NCBI GenBank assembly: GCA_029256185.1
Contig: JAQSYI010000048.1
Coordinates: 1-64,000 of the forward strand
Direction of reading: 5' to 3'
Length of the DNA stretch: 64,000 nt
From: Paenibacillaceae bacterium
Lineage (GTDB): Bacteria > Bacillota > Bacilli > Paenibacillales > NBRC-103111
Position numbers and translations under genes: made by a program
Notes under the pieces: model-generated
Database searches by the model: none
The model's input: the letters and a program-made list of their open reading frames with translations, nothing else
Told to the model about the DNA's origin: nothing
Shown: piece by piece, positions 7,792 through 15,768 of the stretch
Layout: every line of letters begins with the position of its first letter
How positions within the stretch are numbered: the stretch's first letter is position 1

Positions 7792-9360
7792 TCAAATGTT
7801 ATTCTTCTTCCGGTATTCCCCCGGTGTCATCCCCAGCATCTGCTTGAACATCCGGTTGAAGTAAATGATGTTCTTGTAGCCGATCCGGTCGGCTATCTCA
7901 TAAACCTTCAGCCGCGGGTCGCCAAGCAGGGTGCAGGCGCGCTTCATGCGCACCTCGTTCAAGTAATCGCTGAAGGCCATGCCCGTTTCCACCTTGAACA
8001 GATGCCCCAGATAGTTCGGAGAGAAGTCAAAGCGCGCGGCAACATCCTTCAGCGTCACCTTATGCTCCAGCCGCTCCTCCACATAGTCCATCATCTCCAC
8101 GATCAGCCTGCGGTCTTGCTTGCGCCGCTTCATGAACAACAGCTCGGACAGCTCGAAGAACCGTCTCCGCAGCCAGGACACAATATCCTGCATGGTCTCG
8201 AATTCGAACAATATATCCGGGCGGTGGGCTCCCCAATTCAACAGCTCATACAGACTCTCCCCCATCCGCTGCAAATCGCTGTGCAGCTTGGACGTGATTC
8301 TAATAATTCTGTCGTAGGCCTCGCTCTTGCTAAGGGGCCCGGATTTCAACTGGAACAGGTTGATCAGGCAGTCATCGATCTTCACCAGATCGTAATCCAG
8401 CATCGCCTGCATCATCTCGTCTATGAACCGCCCGGCATCCTCCGCCGCCTTCACCGGACGCCACGGAGCCGCATCGCGGATCACCCGGTTCTTGCCCAAC
8501 ACCCACTTGATGCTGAGCGCCGCCTCCGCTTGCCGGTAGGACTCGTGAAGCGCTTCGCGGGTATGGGCCGTGGCTCCTGCCCCGGCGGTAATCGTCAACG
8601 GAAACGCTTGTCCGAAGGAACGGATCATCTCCCCGAGTTGGGCCTCCTTCCCGGCTTCACCCAAGGCCAGCAGCACGAACCGGTTGTCGAAGCCGTTCAT
8701 GAGATGGCCCAGATCAGCATCCTTCACGAAGCCGCGCAGAAAAGCCTCCACTTCCGTCAGCAGCTCCCGCCGCTCATCCACCGTCTTCTCCTTGGCATGC
8801 CGCTCCCAGTCGTCCGCTTCAAGCAAGGCGACGAAAGCGCCTTGCTCCAGATACGGCGCCAGAAACGCTTGCAGCCGTTCCTCGCCCGGGCCGGGCGCAG
8901 CCTCGCGGAACCAGCGCAGGAGCAGCTCCCGCTGCACGTAAGGGAGCGCTTCGGTGGCGGTGGAACGGCTGCGGCGCTCCTCCCTTATCTTCGCGCACAA
9001 GCCCGCGACCGTCCTCGCCAGTTCCCCATCGTCTACCGGCTTCAGCAGATAATCCACGGCATTCAGTTGAATCGCTTCCTTGGCGTAATCGAAATCCTTG
9101 TGCCCGCTGATGAACACAAGATGCACGTCCGGATTGATTTCCTTCGCCTTCCTGGCAAATTCCATCCCCGACATGATCGGCATGCGGATATCCGATACAA
9201 TGATGTCGATCCTCTCCTGCTCCATGACCGCAAGGGCGGTGAAGCCGCTTTTGGCGGTGCCTGCGATATGCAGTCCGGGATACCCGCCCTTCTCTATCCT
9301 GACCCGCATCCATTCCAGATCGATTGCCTCGTCATCTACGAGCAGCATCGTGATGTCCAT
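7792..9360 (-). CDS. YesN-type response regulator with AraC DNA-binding domain
   Basis: A 522-aa response regulator. Residues 1-120 are a receiver domain: acidic pocket DDE at 9-11, phospho-acceptor Asp57 in DIIVSDIRMP, and a Lys in LLKPVDDGEL. A long middle region (about 130-400) follows, with a degenerate-GGDEF-like feel. A C-terminal AraC/XylS double helix-turn-helix (about 415-520) ends KMLGMTPGEYRKK. It starts two bases after the stop of the partner kinase gene, so the two are translationally linked. In this family the regulator is phosphorylated by its YesM-type kinase and activates an adjacent sugar-uptake operon; here that is the LplBCA-type importer directly downstream. Confidence 0.92.
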   Translation of the reverse strand: MDITMLLVDDEAIDLEWMRVRIEKGGYPGLHIAGTAKSGFTALAVMEQERIDIIVSDIRMPIMSGMEFARKAKEINPDVHLVFISGHKDFDYAKEAIQLNAVDYLLKPVDDGELARTVAGLCAKIREERRSRSTATEALPYVQRELLLRWFREAAPGPGEERLQAFLAPYLEQGAFVALLEADDWERHAKEKTVDERRELLTEVEAFLRGFVKDADLGHLMNGFDNRFVLLALGEAGKEAQLGEMIRSFGQAFPLTITAGAGATAHTREALHESYRQAEAALSIKWVLGKNRVIRDAAPWRPVKAAEDAGRFIDEMMQAMLDYDLVKIDDCLINLFQLKSGPLSKSEAYDRIIRITSKLHSDLQRMGESLYELLNWGAHRPDILFEFETMQDIVSWLRRRFFELSELLFMKRRKQDRRLIVEMMDYVEERLEHKVTLKDVAARFDFSPNYLGHLFKVETGMAFSDYLNEVRMKRACTLLGDPRLKVYEIADRIGYKNIIYFNRMFKQMLGMTPGEYRKKNNI

Positions 9361-9362
9361 CC

Positions 9363-11132
9363 CTAGTCCTCCCTTTTACTTCCAATACCGGATAGGGCCG
9401 ATCCGCCCGGCTCGGGGAAAGCGTCGGCGCGAAGGGGCAGCAGCAGCCTCACGGCGGTCCCTCCGCCGAATACACTGGCGATGGTCACCCCGTATTCCGC
9501 ACCGTAGCGGAGCTTGATCCGTTCCTCCACGTTTTTCAGCCCATAGGCATTGGATTGCGCATCCCCGCGAAGGATATTCTCCACAGCCTCCGGCTTCATC
9601 CCGATGCCGTTGTCGATCACCTTCAGCTCCAGCCTGTCGCCCTCACGCCTTGCGGTAATCCGGATGGCGATGGTATCGCCGAACCACGCGTGTTTAAACA
9701 CATTTTCCACAAAGGGCTGCAGGAGCAGCTTGATGATCCGCACCTCCCTCACCTCCGGCTCCATCTCCACGTAGGCCTGGAAGGCATCGGCATACTTCAC
9801 CTTTTGGATAGCCAGATAAGCCTGAACCTGCTCCAATTCCTTCTCCAACGGAATGAGCAGCCGCCCTTCATTCAACGTCAGCCGGTAAAATTGGGACAGC
9901 CCCTTCACCATCCCGGTCACCTCCTGCGTCTTGCCAAGATTGCTGAGGCTGCTGATGGTGGACAGTGTATTGTACAGGAAGTGGGGGTTAATCTGGGCCT
10001 GGAGCGCCTCCAGCTCCGCCTGCTTCTTCTGGACGCCTTGGTCGTATACATCACGGACCAGCTCCTGCATGCTGGCGGCCATCGTATTGAACGAATGGGC
10101 GATGAGCACGAACTCGTCATTGCCCCGCAGCTTCAGCCTCCGGTCGAGATGCCCCTCCTGAAAGGAACGGATCAGCAGGACGATCCGGTTCATCCTGCGG
10201 CCCGAGAGCATCGCCACCGTCCAACCGATCAGCCCCATAACCGCGAAGCTCGCCACGCAGATCAATCCGATCAGCCCGCGCAGCCGGTTGGCATCCTGAT
10301 TCAGATATGACTTGGGCACCACTACCTTAATGACGAAGCCGGTGTTCTCGATCTCTTCGCTTAGCGTCAGATCATCGCTGCCGCCTGCGGTATGCACATC
10401 GGATGTGCGCTCGAACAGCACCGCCCCGGTGCGGCTGTCGACAACGCTCAAGCCCATGCCCCGGTCCTTGGGATATTGGGTTAGATTGCCCAGCAGGCTG
10501 TCGAAGTTAACGGCAATCCGGATATAGCCGATGACTGTCTGATAGTCCGCAAAAGAAACAAGCCTGCGGAAGTGGGTCAGATTGCCCTTCTTCCGGTCAT
10601 TGTCCACTTGCATCCACCGATTATCCCCTCCCGTGGACTTCAGGGATTGGAACCAGGCGCTGTCCTCCAGAGTATCCACAGACTGGACGAAATATTGGCT
10701 GCTGGTAATGGTATCATCCGAGAAAGCGAAGCCGGCTTGTCCAATGTCCGGATTAAGGGTATAGAGCGTCAGCCGGATCGGACTGCCATACAGCTCCAGG
10801 GGAGTCTGCAGCTGCGGGAAGATTTCATCGATGATCGTATAATACATGCTGAGCCGATCCCCGCGCTTCTGCAGCGCCCGCTGAAAGGACAAGCTGCCGA
10901 ACAATTGGTCGGAAATGCGCCGGATTTCCGCCATCCGGTATTCCGCATTGTTCCTTGTCTGCTCAATAGCCGCCCGAATCCCCGTCTCCGTCACCTCCGT
11001 CCGGGAGGAAACGAGCATGGTATAAGAAACATACCCGATGATTGCATCCGTTACGAACACCAGAAGCAGGTAGGGGATCATCATTTTATAAGTAACGGGG
11101 AGATACCGCCGAACAGAAAACCATCGCCTCAT
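9363..11132 (-). CDS. YesM-type sensor histidine kinase
   Basis: A membrane sensor kinase of 589 aa. Features in order are a TM helix near residues 15-38 (MMIPYLLLVFVTDAIIGYVS), a large extracellular sensing domain to about 290, a second TM (LIGLICVASFAVMGLIGW), HAMP (to about 360), the His_kinase domain with phospho-acceptor His in QINPHFLYNTL, and an HATPase domain with VIDNGIGM. The start chosen is ATG 11132 (MRRWFS), preceded by GGGAGGACAAAGC; five extra upstream codons overlap that site. It pairs with the YesN-type regulator immediately downstream. The ligand is unknown and may be the sugar bound by the importer or released by the linked GH43 enzyme. Confidence 0.92.
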   Translation of the reverse strand: MRRWFSVRRYLPVTYKMMIPYLLLVFVTDAIIGYVSYTMLVSSRTEVTETGIRAAIEQTRNNAEYRMAEIRRISDQLFGSLSFQRALQKRGDRLSMYYTIIDEIFPQLQTPLELYGSPIRLTLYTLNPDIGQAGFAFSDDTITSSQYFVQSVDTLEDSAWFQSLKSTGGDNRWMQVDNDRKKGNLTHFRRLVSFADYQTVIGYIRIAVNFDSLLGNLTQYPKDRGMGLSVVDSRTGAVLFERTSDVHTAGGSDDLTLSEEIENTGFVIKVVVPKSYLNQDANRLRGLIGLICVASFAVMGLIGWTVAMLSGRRMNRIVLLIRSFQEGHLDRRLKLRGNDEFVLIAHSFNTMAASMQELVRDVYDQGVQKKQAELEALQAQINPHFLYNTLSTISSLSNLGKTQEVTGMVKGLSQFYRLTLNEGRLLIPLEKELEQVQAYLAIQKVKYADAFQAYVEMEPEVREVRIIKLLLQPFVENVFKHAWFGDTIAIRITARREGDRLELKVIDNGIGMKPEAVENILRGDAQSNAYGLKNVEERIKLRYGAEYGVTIASVFGGGTAVRLLLPLRADAFPEPGGSALSGIGSKRED

Positions 11133-11254
11133 GCTTTGTCCTCCCATAGCCGCCGGGATCGGCTTGCTGCCATTTTTTCCTCCAGCATAAACGAATCCGT
11201 CCGCCGAAACAATACGGTCTCCCTCTCCCGGGGAAAGGGGGAAAAGCGCAGGCC

Positions 11255-11312
11255 AGGGCGTGCCTGAAAACCCGCTTGAGGGTTCTGCCCCCTGAGTTTT
11301 CAGACACGCCCT
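11255..11312. repeat. Inverted-repeat element (copy A, 58 bp)
   Basis: Ends AGGGCGTGCCTGAAAACCC and GAGTTTTCAGACACGCCCT form ~19-bp terminal inverted repeats around a short loop. Related ends occur at 20781-20808 and 35853-36018. The layout fits a miniature, non-coding derivative of an insertion sequence. It sits between the GH43 gene and the sensor kinase gene and may also act as a transcription stop for the GH43 gene. Confidence 0.7.
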
Positions 11313-11377
11313 CTAGGCATAGCTTGCCCTGACCGCGTTTTTTCAATTGCCGGCATGGAAGTGCCTTCTATTCAACC

Positions 11378-12928
11378 TTACGGTAAAACGGTGAAGCTGA
11401 AGTTCTGGGACCATTGGTTCTGATCCTTCTCTTGGTTGATAATGGCGCCCTCCGCCCCGCTGCCGCTATTGCCCAGCACCAGACCGCTGCCCCGGTTGAT
11501 GAGCTTGTAGTAACCGCCGCCTGCCGCTGCGATCCTGAATTGCTGGCTGGTGGAAGAGCTGGGTGAGTATTGGGCGACCTGGGCTCCCACTGCCGTGGAT
11601 GCACTGAGCGTCAGGTTCTTGCCGCTGTTCACGTTGCGGATATTATAATATCCGTCGCCCGCATCAATGAAGCGCCATTGCTGGCTGGCCGAACCGTTCG
11701 CCGTGCGCTGCTCCAGCTTGGCATAATCCGCCGTGGACTCTCCTGCGATGCCCAGTGCCTTGCCTGGCCAACGGTTGGCGATGGTATAGGTTTGGGTCAC
11801 ATCTACGTATACAGGAACCGTCGCGTCGGCCGACCATGTGCCTGCCGCCACATCAATCTTCCACTGCTCATGACCGTTAATGGTCACCTTCCCGTTCACA
11901 TCGAACAATTCGAAGGAAAGGGGGTACCACTGATTGCGCCCTATGCCCGTGCTTCCCCCCTTGTTGTTCCACCGGTCGCCGATATACATGTAAACCGTCC
12001 CGGCTGTGCCTTGGATCGGAAGCACCTGATCCAGCTGCGTATCGAAGGAATTATCCGAATAAGGGCTCGTGCTGCACCACTGTGCAGTCGTCCACGTGCC
12101 GGACAAGCTGCTTGCGGAATAACAATAGGTAGCGCTGGAGGTCCAGCCGTTGGTAGTCGATGCCAGCATGTGATATTTGCCGTTGCGCTTGAACAGCGAG
12201 GTCGCTTCCTTGAACGGCCCCTGGGACACGAACGTCTTCGTGATCTCCCCGATATTCAGGAAGTCCGTCGTCAGCTTGCTGATTTGCAAACCGGCATTGG
12301 TCTGATTGTTGTAATCGGTGGTGTACGAAATGTACGTTTGACCGTCATCATCGGTGAAGATGGAGCCCAGATCACCCATTCCCCAGCCGCCCGGCTTCAC
12401 GATATGCTTCTCGTAAGTAAACGGCCCTTCTGCATGATCACCGGTAAAGAAGGTCAGCTTGTTGCGGTTGGGGTCGTTGCCCCATTCGATTAACATGACG
12501 TACTTGTTCAATGCGCTGTTATATTGGACCAACGGGCGGCCCGCCCAATTTTTCACATTGTGGACGAACCGAGGCGTGGTTGTATCGCCTATCGCATCGA
12601 GCTTCTCATTGATGGATTCGAAGTTCACGATATTCAGATGCGGCTGCCAATTGATCAGGTCCGTGGATGTGTACAGATTGACCTTTTTTACCCCGGACAC
12701 GGAGAAATCCATGCCGTACCAGTAGAATGTGCCGCCCTCCTGCATGATCCAGCCGCCCTGCGCCCAGATGGGATTGCCGGCTGTATCGTACTTATCCGTA
12801 TTATTGACGATATCTACCGGTGCGGCCTGCGCCGGACGAACGGATATGAACATGGAGACGATAAGTGCCGCGGCCAGAAACAGGATCACCAGCCTGCTTG
12901 ATTGGGACATCCTGAGATGATGAGTCAT
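11378..12928 (-). CDS. Secreted GH43-family glycosidase with ricin-type lectin domain
   Basis: A secreted enzyme of about 516 aa. A signal peptide with a hydrophobic core (LVILFLAAALIVSMFISV) ends at AQA. A five-bladed propeller domain of GH43 type follows (about residues 35-370). NPIWAQGGWIMQEGGTFYWYG near its start, the MGDLGSIFTDDDG block and KEATSLF (likely general acid Glu) are as in the subfamily that contains exo-beta-1,3-galactanases. The C-terminal ~140 residues are a ricin B-type beta-trefoil (CBM13) with repeated QQWRF/QQFRI motifs. The start is ATG 12928 with GGGAG upstream; a longer reading has no ribosome site. A cre-like site lies ~93 bp upstream. A galactan or arabinogalactan side-chain substrate is inference from the domain pairing. 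Confidence 0.85.
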   Translation of the reverse strand: MTHHLRMSQSSRLVILFLAAALIVSMFISVRPAQAAPVDIVNNTDKYDTAGNPIWAQGGWIMQEGGTFYWYGMDFSVSGVKKVNLYTSTDLINWQPHLNIVNFESINEKLDAIGDTTTPRFVHNVKNWAGRPLVQYNSALNKYVMLIEWGNDPNRNKLTFFTGDHAEGPFTYEKHIVKPGGWGMGDLGSIFTDDDGQTYISYTTDYNNQTNAGLQISKLTTDFLNIGEITKTFVSQGPFKEATSLFKRNGKYHMLASTTNGWTSSATYCYSASSLSGTWTTAQWCSTSPYSDNSFDTQLDQVLPIQGTAGTVYMYIGDRWNNKGGSTGIGRNQWYPLSFELFDVNGKVTINGHEQWKIDVAAGTWSADATVPVYVDVTQTYTIANRWPGKALGIAGESTADYAKLEQRTANGSASQQWRFIDAGDGYYNIRNVNSGKNLTLSASTAVGAQVAQYSPSSSTSQQFRIAAAGGGYYKLINRGSGLVLGNSGSGAEGAIINQEKDQNQWSQNFSFTVLP

Positions 12929-13020
12929 TCTTCCACTCTCCCTTTTTTCATGATTAAGATTCATTCGTAATGCCATTATCGAATCTGCAGCAGCAACAAC
13001 TCCAAAATTATCCCCCTTTC

Positions 13021-13034
13021 CTTAAGCGCTTACA
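13021..13034 (-). promoter_or_regulatory. Candidate CcpA cre site
   Basis: Minus-strand TGTAAGCGCTTAAG matches the catabolite-response element consensus at 12 of 14 positions. It lies ~93 bp before the GH43 start, where glucose repression would be expected. Confidence 0.45.
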
Positions 13035-13337
13035 TTTTGGCGTATTCAGTATACCTGACAACTCCTGCACCTGAACATGCAGGCAGTCAACGAAATCGGT
13101 TACTTTTGCAACGCTGTCTGTGTTATCGGGCGGGCATGGATGGGCTGTTGAGCTTAGGCGGACCAAACAGGCCGTTGCGAGAGCAGGAGAGGCGAAGATC
13201 ACCGCTTCTTTTTGAAGTGAGGCTGACGCGTTTGTCAAGAAGTCGAGCCGCTTCCACTGTTACACGCTCGCAGCTCCCCCTAGAAAGCCGCTTCGGCAGT
13301 GGACGTCCAACCCTAGCCCGCTTTGGGGCACGCGGAG

Positions 13338-13562
13338 CATAACGGATTTTTTCGCTAAAGTGGCGCTTGGGGTACAGGTTTAACTGCAATTATACATTTG
13401 TTTCGTTTGATTCCATGCCGTTGACACTACATAACTGCAATTATGCAGTCCACAAGACCCTTTTCACCTTCTTCCCCCTCCAATAGACCCCAATAACTGC
13501 ATTTTTGCAGGCCGTGCCGCTGTTTCTCACCGAACTTGCAAAAATAACTGGATTTTTGCAGG
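13338..13562. repeat. Palindrome array 1 (core ATAACTGCA...TGCAG)
   Basis: Five related units start near 13338, 13380, 13431, 13493 and 13544. The best is ATAACTGCAATTATGCAG; others read ATAACTGCATTTTTGCAG and ATAACTGGATTTTTGCAG. The first unit (ATAACGGATTTTTTCGCTA) resembles instead the core of array 2 at 18 kb. Two neighbouring intervals are 51 bp and one is 62 bp. The spacers are unrelated to each other. Confidence 0.7.
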
Positions 13563-13720
13563 TAGTCGAGCTGTCCCGAGTCGCCAGTTGGCCTAGACCA
13601 GGTTGTATGTATGCATACATATGTCCAGATTTGTTTGTTCGTCAGCCTACAGTAGGCTCTCCCTACCTTACCCAACACCCGATTAATCTTGCTATTGCTC
13701 GGCTGAGGCTCCTTCGGTCC

Positions 13721-13750
13721 GCCAACAGCTATCATTTTGCTAGCTGCTGT
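13721..13750. repeat. Dispersed hairpin, CCAACAGCTATCATTTTGC family, copy A
   Basis: GCCAACAGCTATCATTTTGC followed by TAGCTGCTG. The same 20 bases occur at 32109-32128, where the full stem is preserved. Here the right arm is degenerate. Confidence 0.6.
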
Positions 13751-13786
13751 GCCGCTCAAGCGCCTCTCATCATCTAACTCGGAAAC

Positions 13787-13838
13787 AAAACAGCCCTGGA
13801 GTCATCTCCAAGGCCGTTCCAGTTCTTGTTATGCCGGG
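13787..13838. repeat. Dispersed hairpin, CAGCCCTGGAG family, copy B
   Basis: ACAGCCCTGGAGTCATCTCCAAGGCCGTTCC is the same core as the hairpin at 4153-4213, with the outer arm diverged (GTTCTTGTTATGCC). It ends ~20 bp from the stop of the DinB-like gene and could terminate that transcript on the minus strand. Confidence 0.6.
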
Positions 13839-13854
13839 AACCGTCGAGCTGATT

Positions 13855-14364
13855 TTAGTCATAGTTCCAGGTGAGCTGTCCCTTTCTCATTTTGGCAATG
13901 TACATCATTTGTCCGGTATGATAGTGAATCTCCCTCACCATGGCAATCATGAGATTCAATGCGGTTGTGTCATTGTTAACCTGACTGTATGTCAGAGGCG
14001 GCAAATGAACAAAAGGCCGGGACAACAACAGCTCCGGATTGGAGTGAAGATGCTCCAGATATTGGATGATGATATCGAATGCTTCCGTTGTCTTGATGAC
14101 GGCGTGCTCCTTGGACATGCGGAGGCCGCGTTCGAATTCCTTGGCCCTGTCTCTTGTATCCGGTATATCGAAGAGGATGGTTTCCACCCGTGAATGGACT
14201 GCACCTCTAATATGGGCAATTAAATTGGCAATGCTGTTCCCCTCTGGAGTGGGCGACCACATAATATCTTCTTCTGACAGCTGTTCAATCGCTTGAAGCG
14301 TCCACTTCTTCTCAGACTTGAACTTCACTAACATGCTCTCAACCAGCTCATTCGCGATATCCAT
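13855..14364 (-). CDS. DinB/DUF1572-family protein, 169 aa
   Basis: A four-helix-bundle protein of the DinB superfamily, subgroup DUF1572. The putative metal triad is visible: a first His in NLIAHIRGAVHSR (about residue 51), and two in REIHYHTGQMMYI near the C-terminus (about 144-148). Members bind a divalent metal and some act as thiol-dependent S-transferases; most are uncharacterised and some are damage-inducible. The start ATG at 14364 lies 40 bp from a GGAACAAATGTTTG box (14403-14416), one base off a LexA half-site match, which agrees with the DinB name. It is a single-gene unit, convergent with repeat DNA. Confidence 0.8.
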   Translation of the reverse strand: MDIANELVESMLVKFKSEKKWTLQAIEQLSEEDIMWSPTPEGNSIANLIAHIRGAVHSRVETILFDIPDTRDRAKEFERGLRMSKEHAVIKTTEAFDIIIQYLEHLHSNPELLLSRPFVHLPPLTYSQVNNDTTALNLMIAMVREIHYHTGQMMYIAKMRKGQLTWNYD

Positions 14365-14402
14365 TAGTCAGCCTCTCCATCGTCTGCTTTCATCCCATCT
14401 TA

Positions 14403-14416
14403 CCAAACATTTGTTC
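14403..14416 (-). promoter_or_regulatory. Candidate LexA (SOS) box upstream of the DinB-like gene
   Basis: The minus strand reads GAACAAATGTTTG. The Bacillus LexA consensus is CGAAC-N4-GTTCG. The left half is intact and the right half has one mismatch. Confidence 0.4.
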
Positions 14417-14547
14417 CCCATGCAAGCTTGAACTTTTCCAGCAACCATATGCAATGAAAAAACCTTGAAAAAGTGCCAAGCTATTGCCCGAATCCAGCAA
14501 ATCGCTTATTCTTAAAGAACAAGTTTCGAACCAAGGAGGGGCTCCTA

Positions 14548-15012
14548 ATAAACAAAAAAGAGTTGCTCCACGCTATCCTGCACAAACTGGAATTAACGGA
14601 CGCCAAATTGACCGCCACGCAGGACGAGCTCATTCACTTCCGAAAGGAAATGAACCAGTTCAAGGGTGAAATGTACGAGTTCAAGAGTGAGATGCTTGAG
14701 TTCAAGAGTGAGATGCTTGAATTCAAGAGTGAGATGTACGAGTTTAAGGGCGAGATGCTTGAGTTCAAGGGTGAAACACAAAGCGAGTTTAAAAAAGTTA
14801 ATGCAAGGCTCGACAGCCTCGAAGAAGCCGTTCAAATCAACAAGGATTTGCTAATCGCTGAAATCCGCGCACATAAGAACGAGATGAACGATCAATTCCG
14901 CGAGTTAAAAGACGAAAGGCGAAATGAACGCCGTCTGCTAAAAGGAATGGAAGCCGATCTGAACAACACCATGGAGCGGCTGGAGCAAGTTGAAGAGCAT
15001 ATCAACCACTGA
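14548..15012 (+). CDS. Coiled-coil heptad-repeat protein, probable ATA start
   Basis: A highly charged, mostly coiled-coil protein of ~154 aa. After an opening helix (NKKELLHAILHKLELTDAKL), residues ~35-75 are heptads of the type EFKSEML/EFKGEMY, then a second coiled coil (QSEFKKVNARLDSLEEAVQ) and a basic C-terminal helix. The frame extends upstream, but the only good ribosome site, AAGGAGG at 14533-14539, lies exactly 8 bases before an ATA at 14548. No ATG, GTG or TTG is near: the next TTG is 23 bases from the site. Homology of the opening to the gene at 40026 supports this start. It is a paralogue of that 26-heptad protein. Function is unknown. Confidence 0.7.
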   Translation: MNKKELLHAILHKLELTDAKLTATQDELIHFRKEMNQFKGEMYEFKSEMLEFKSEMLEFKSEMYEFKGEMLEFKGETQSEFKKVNARLDSLEEAVQINKDLLIAEIRAHKNEMNDQFRELKDERRNERRLLKGMEADLNNTMERLEQVEEHINH

Positions 15013-15025
15013 CATCCATAATCCC

Positions 15026-15052
15026 AAAGTCCGGAGACTGCCGGACTTTTTT
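15026..15052 (+). terminator. Rho-independent terminator
   Basis: AAAGTCCGG / CCGGACTTT stem with a 6-base loop followed by T-rich sequence, 14 bases after the coiled-coil gene stop. Confidence 0.9.
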
Positions 15053-15089
15053 CTTTTTCCTATGGCTTCGTTAAGCCTCAATGTTGATA

Positions 15090-15118
15090 TTGATAATCGC
15101 GAACAAATGTTCTATGAT
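15090..15118 (+). promoter_or_regulatory. Promoter with LexA (SOS) box in the spacer
   Basis: -35 TTGATA (15090-15095), 17-bp spacer, -10 TATGAT (15113-15118). The spacer contains CGAACAAATGTTC (15100-15112), which fits the Bacillus LexA consensus CGAACRNRYGTTC completely over these positions. A repressor here would cover the polymerase site. It controls the DHFR-like gene at 15157. Confidence 0.7.
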
Positions 15119-15156
15119 AAATGTAGATATTCCTTATGAACAAAGGAGAACTGAAC

Positions 15157-15732
15157 ATGAGAAAACTCATTCTATTCCTGCACGCATCGCTTGACGGTTT
15201 TGTAGAGGGGCCGAACGGTGAAATGGATATCGGCTGGGTTTCCTACGATGCTGATTTGGAGAAACACGCCAAAGAAATTCTGAGTACTGCCGACACTGTC
15301 ATTTGGGGACGCGGGACTTATCAGATGATGCACAGCTACTGGCCATCTGTGCCTTCGAACCCAGCAGCTTCGCAGCATGAACGGGATCATGCCGAGTGGA
15401 TCGAAAAGACGGCCAAAATCGTTTTTTCCACGACGCTGGAGAAGGTCGAATGGAAGAATTCCAGACTCGTGAAAGAAGGCGTCCAGGAAGAGATCAATGA
15501 CCTCAAGCAGCAACCAGGCAAGGATATGGTCATCCTCGGCAGTCCCAGGCTCGCACACAGCCTTATGCAGTATGGCTTAATTGATGAGTATAAAATTACG
15601 GTCTCTCCCGTCTTGATCGGTAAGGGATTGCCGTTATTCCAAGGTCTCAAGGAGAAGATCAATCTTACGCTGATCGAAAACAAGACCTTTGATTCCGGAG
15701 CCATAGGTCTCGTTTACCAGACGGTAAGATGA
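15157..15732 (+). CDS. DHFR/RibD-like oxidoreductase family protein (YyaP/YwjB type)
   Basis: A 191-aa protein of the RibD C-terminal/dihydrofolate-reductase fold. It opens MRKLILFLHASLDGFVEGPNGEMDW-like and has GRGTYQMMHSYWP at about 60-72. ILGSPRLAHSLMQYGLIDEY is the usual nucleotide-loop helix, and PVLIGKGLPLF is a family hallmark. ATG 15157 follows AAAGGAG; an in-frame upstream ATG at 15136 overlaps that site. Members are single-domain and their physiological substrates are unknown. The upstream LexA box suggests DNA-damage induction. It is a monocistronic unit. Confidence 0.82.
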   Translation: MRKLILFLHASLDGFVEGPNGEMDIGWVSYDADLEKHAKEILSTADTVIWGRGTYQMMHSYWPSVPSNPAASQHERDHAEWIEKTAKIVFSTTLEKVEWKNSRLVKEGVQEEINDLKQQPGKDMVILGSPRLAHSLMQYGLIDEYKITVSPVLIGKGLPLFQGLKEKINLTLIENKTFDSGAIGLVYQTVR

Positions 15733-15768
15733 CCTTGTATAGCCTTTCCTATAGAAAAATCAACGCAA

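Larger units (their letters stand above)
12929..13854. other. 926-bp intergenic region made largely of repeats
   Basis: No gene is supported. The region contains the GH43 leader with a cre-like site, a GC-rich unexplained stretch (13.1-13.33 kb), a palindrome array (13338-13562) and one copy each of two dispersed hairpin families. Short open frames here lack ribosome sites and read through the repeats. Confidence 0.5.

Noticed and set aside
8002-9366. A 454-codon open frame antisense to the YesN-type regulator
   Set aside because: Typical GC-rich shadow frame; the sense gene has clear domains and this one has none.
13008-13389. Short open frames in the repeat-rich gap upstream of the GH43 gene
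   Set aside because: No ribosome sites, Arg/Ser-rich translations and overlap with repeat units.
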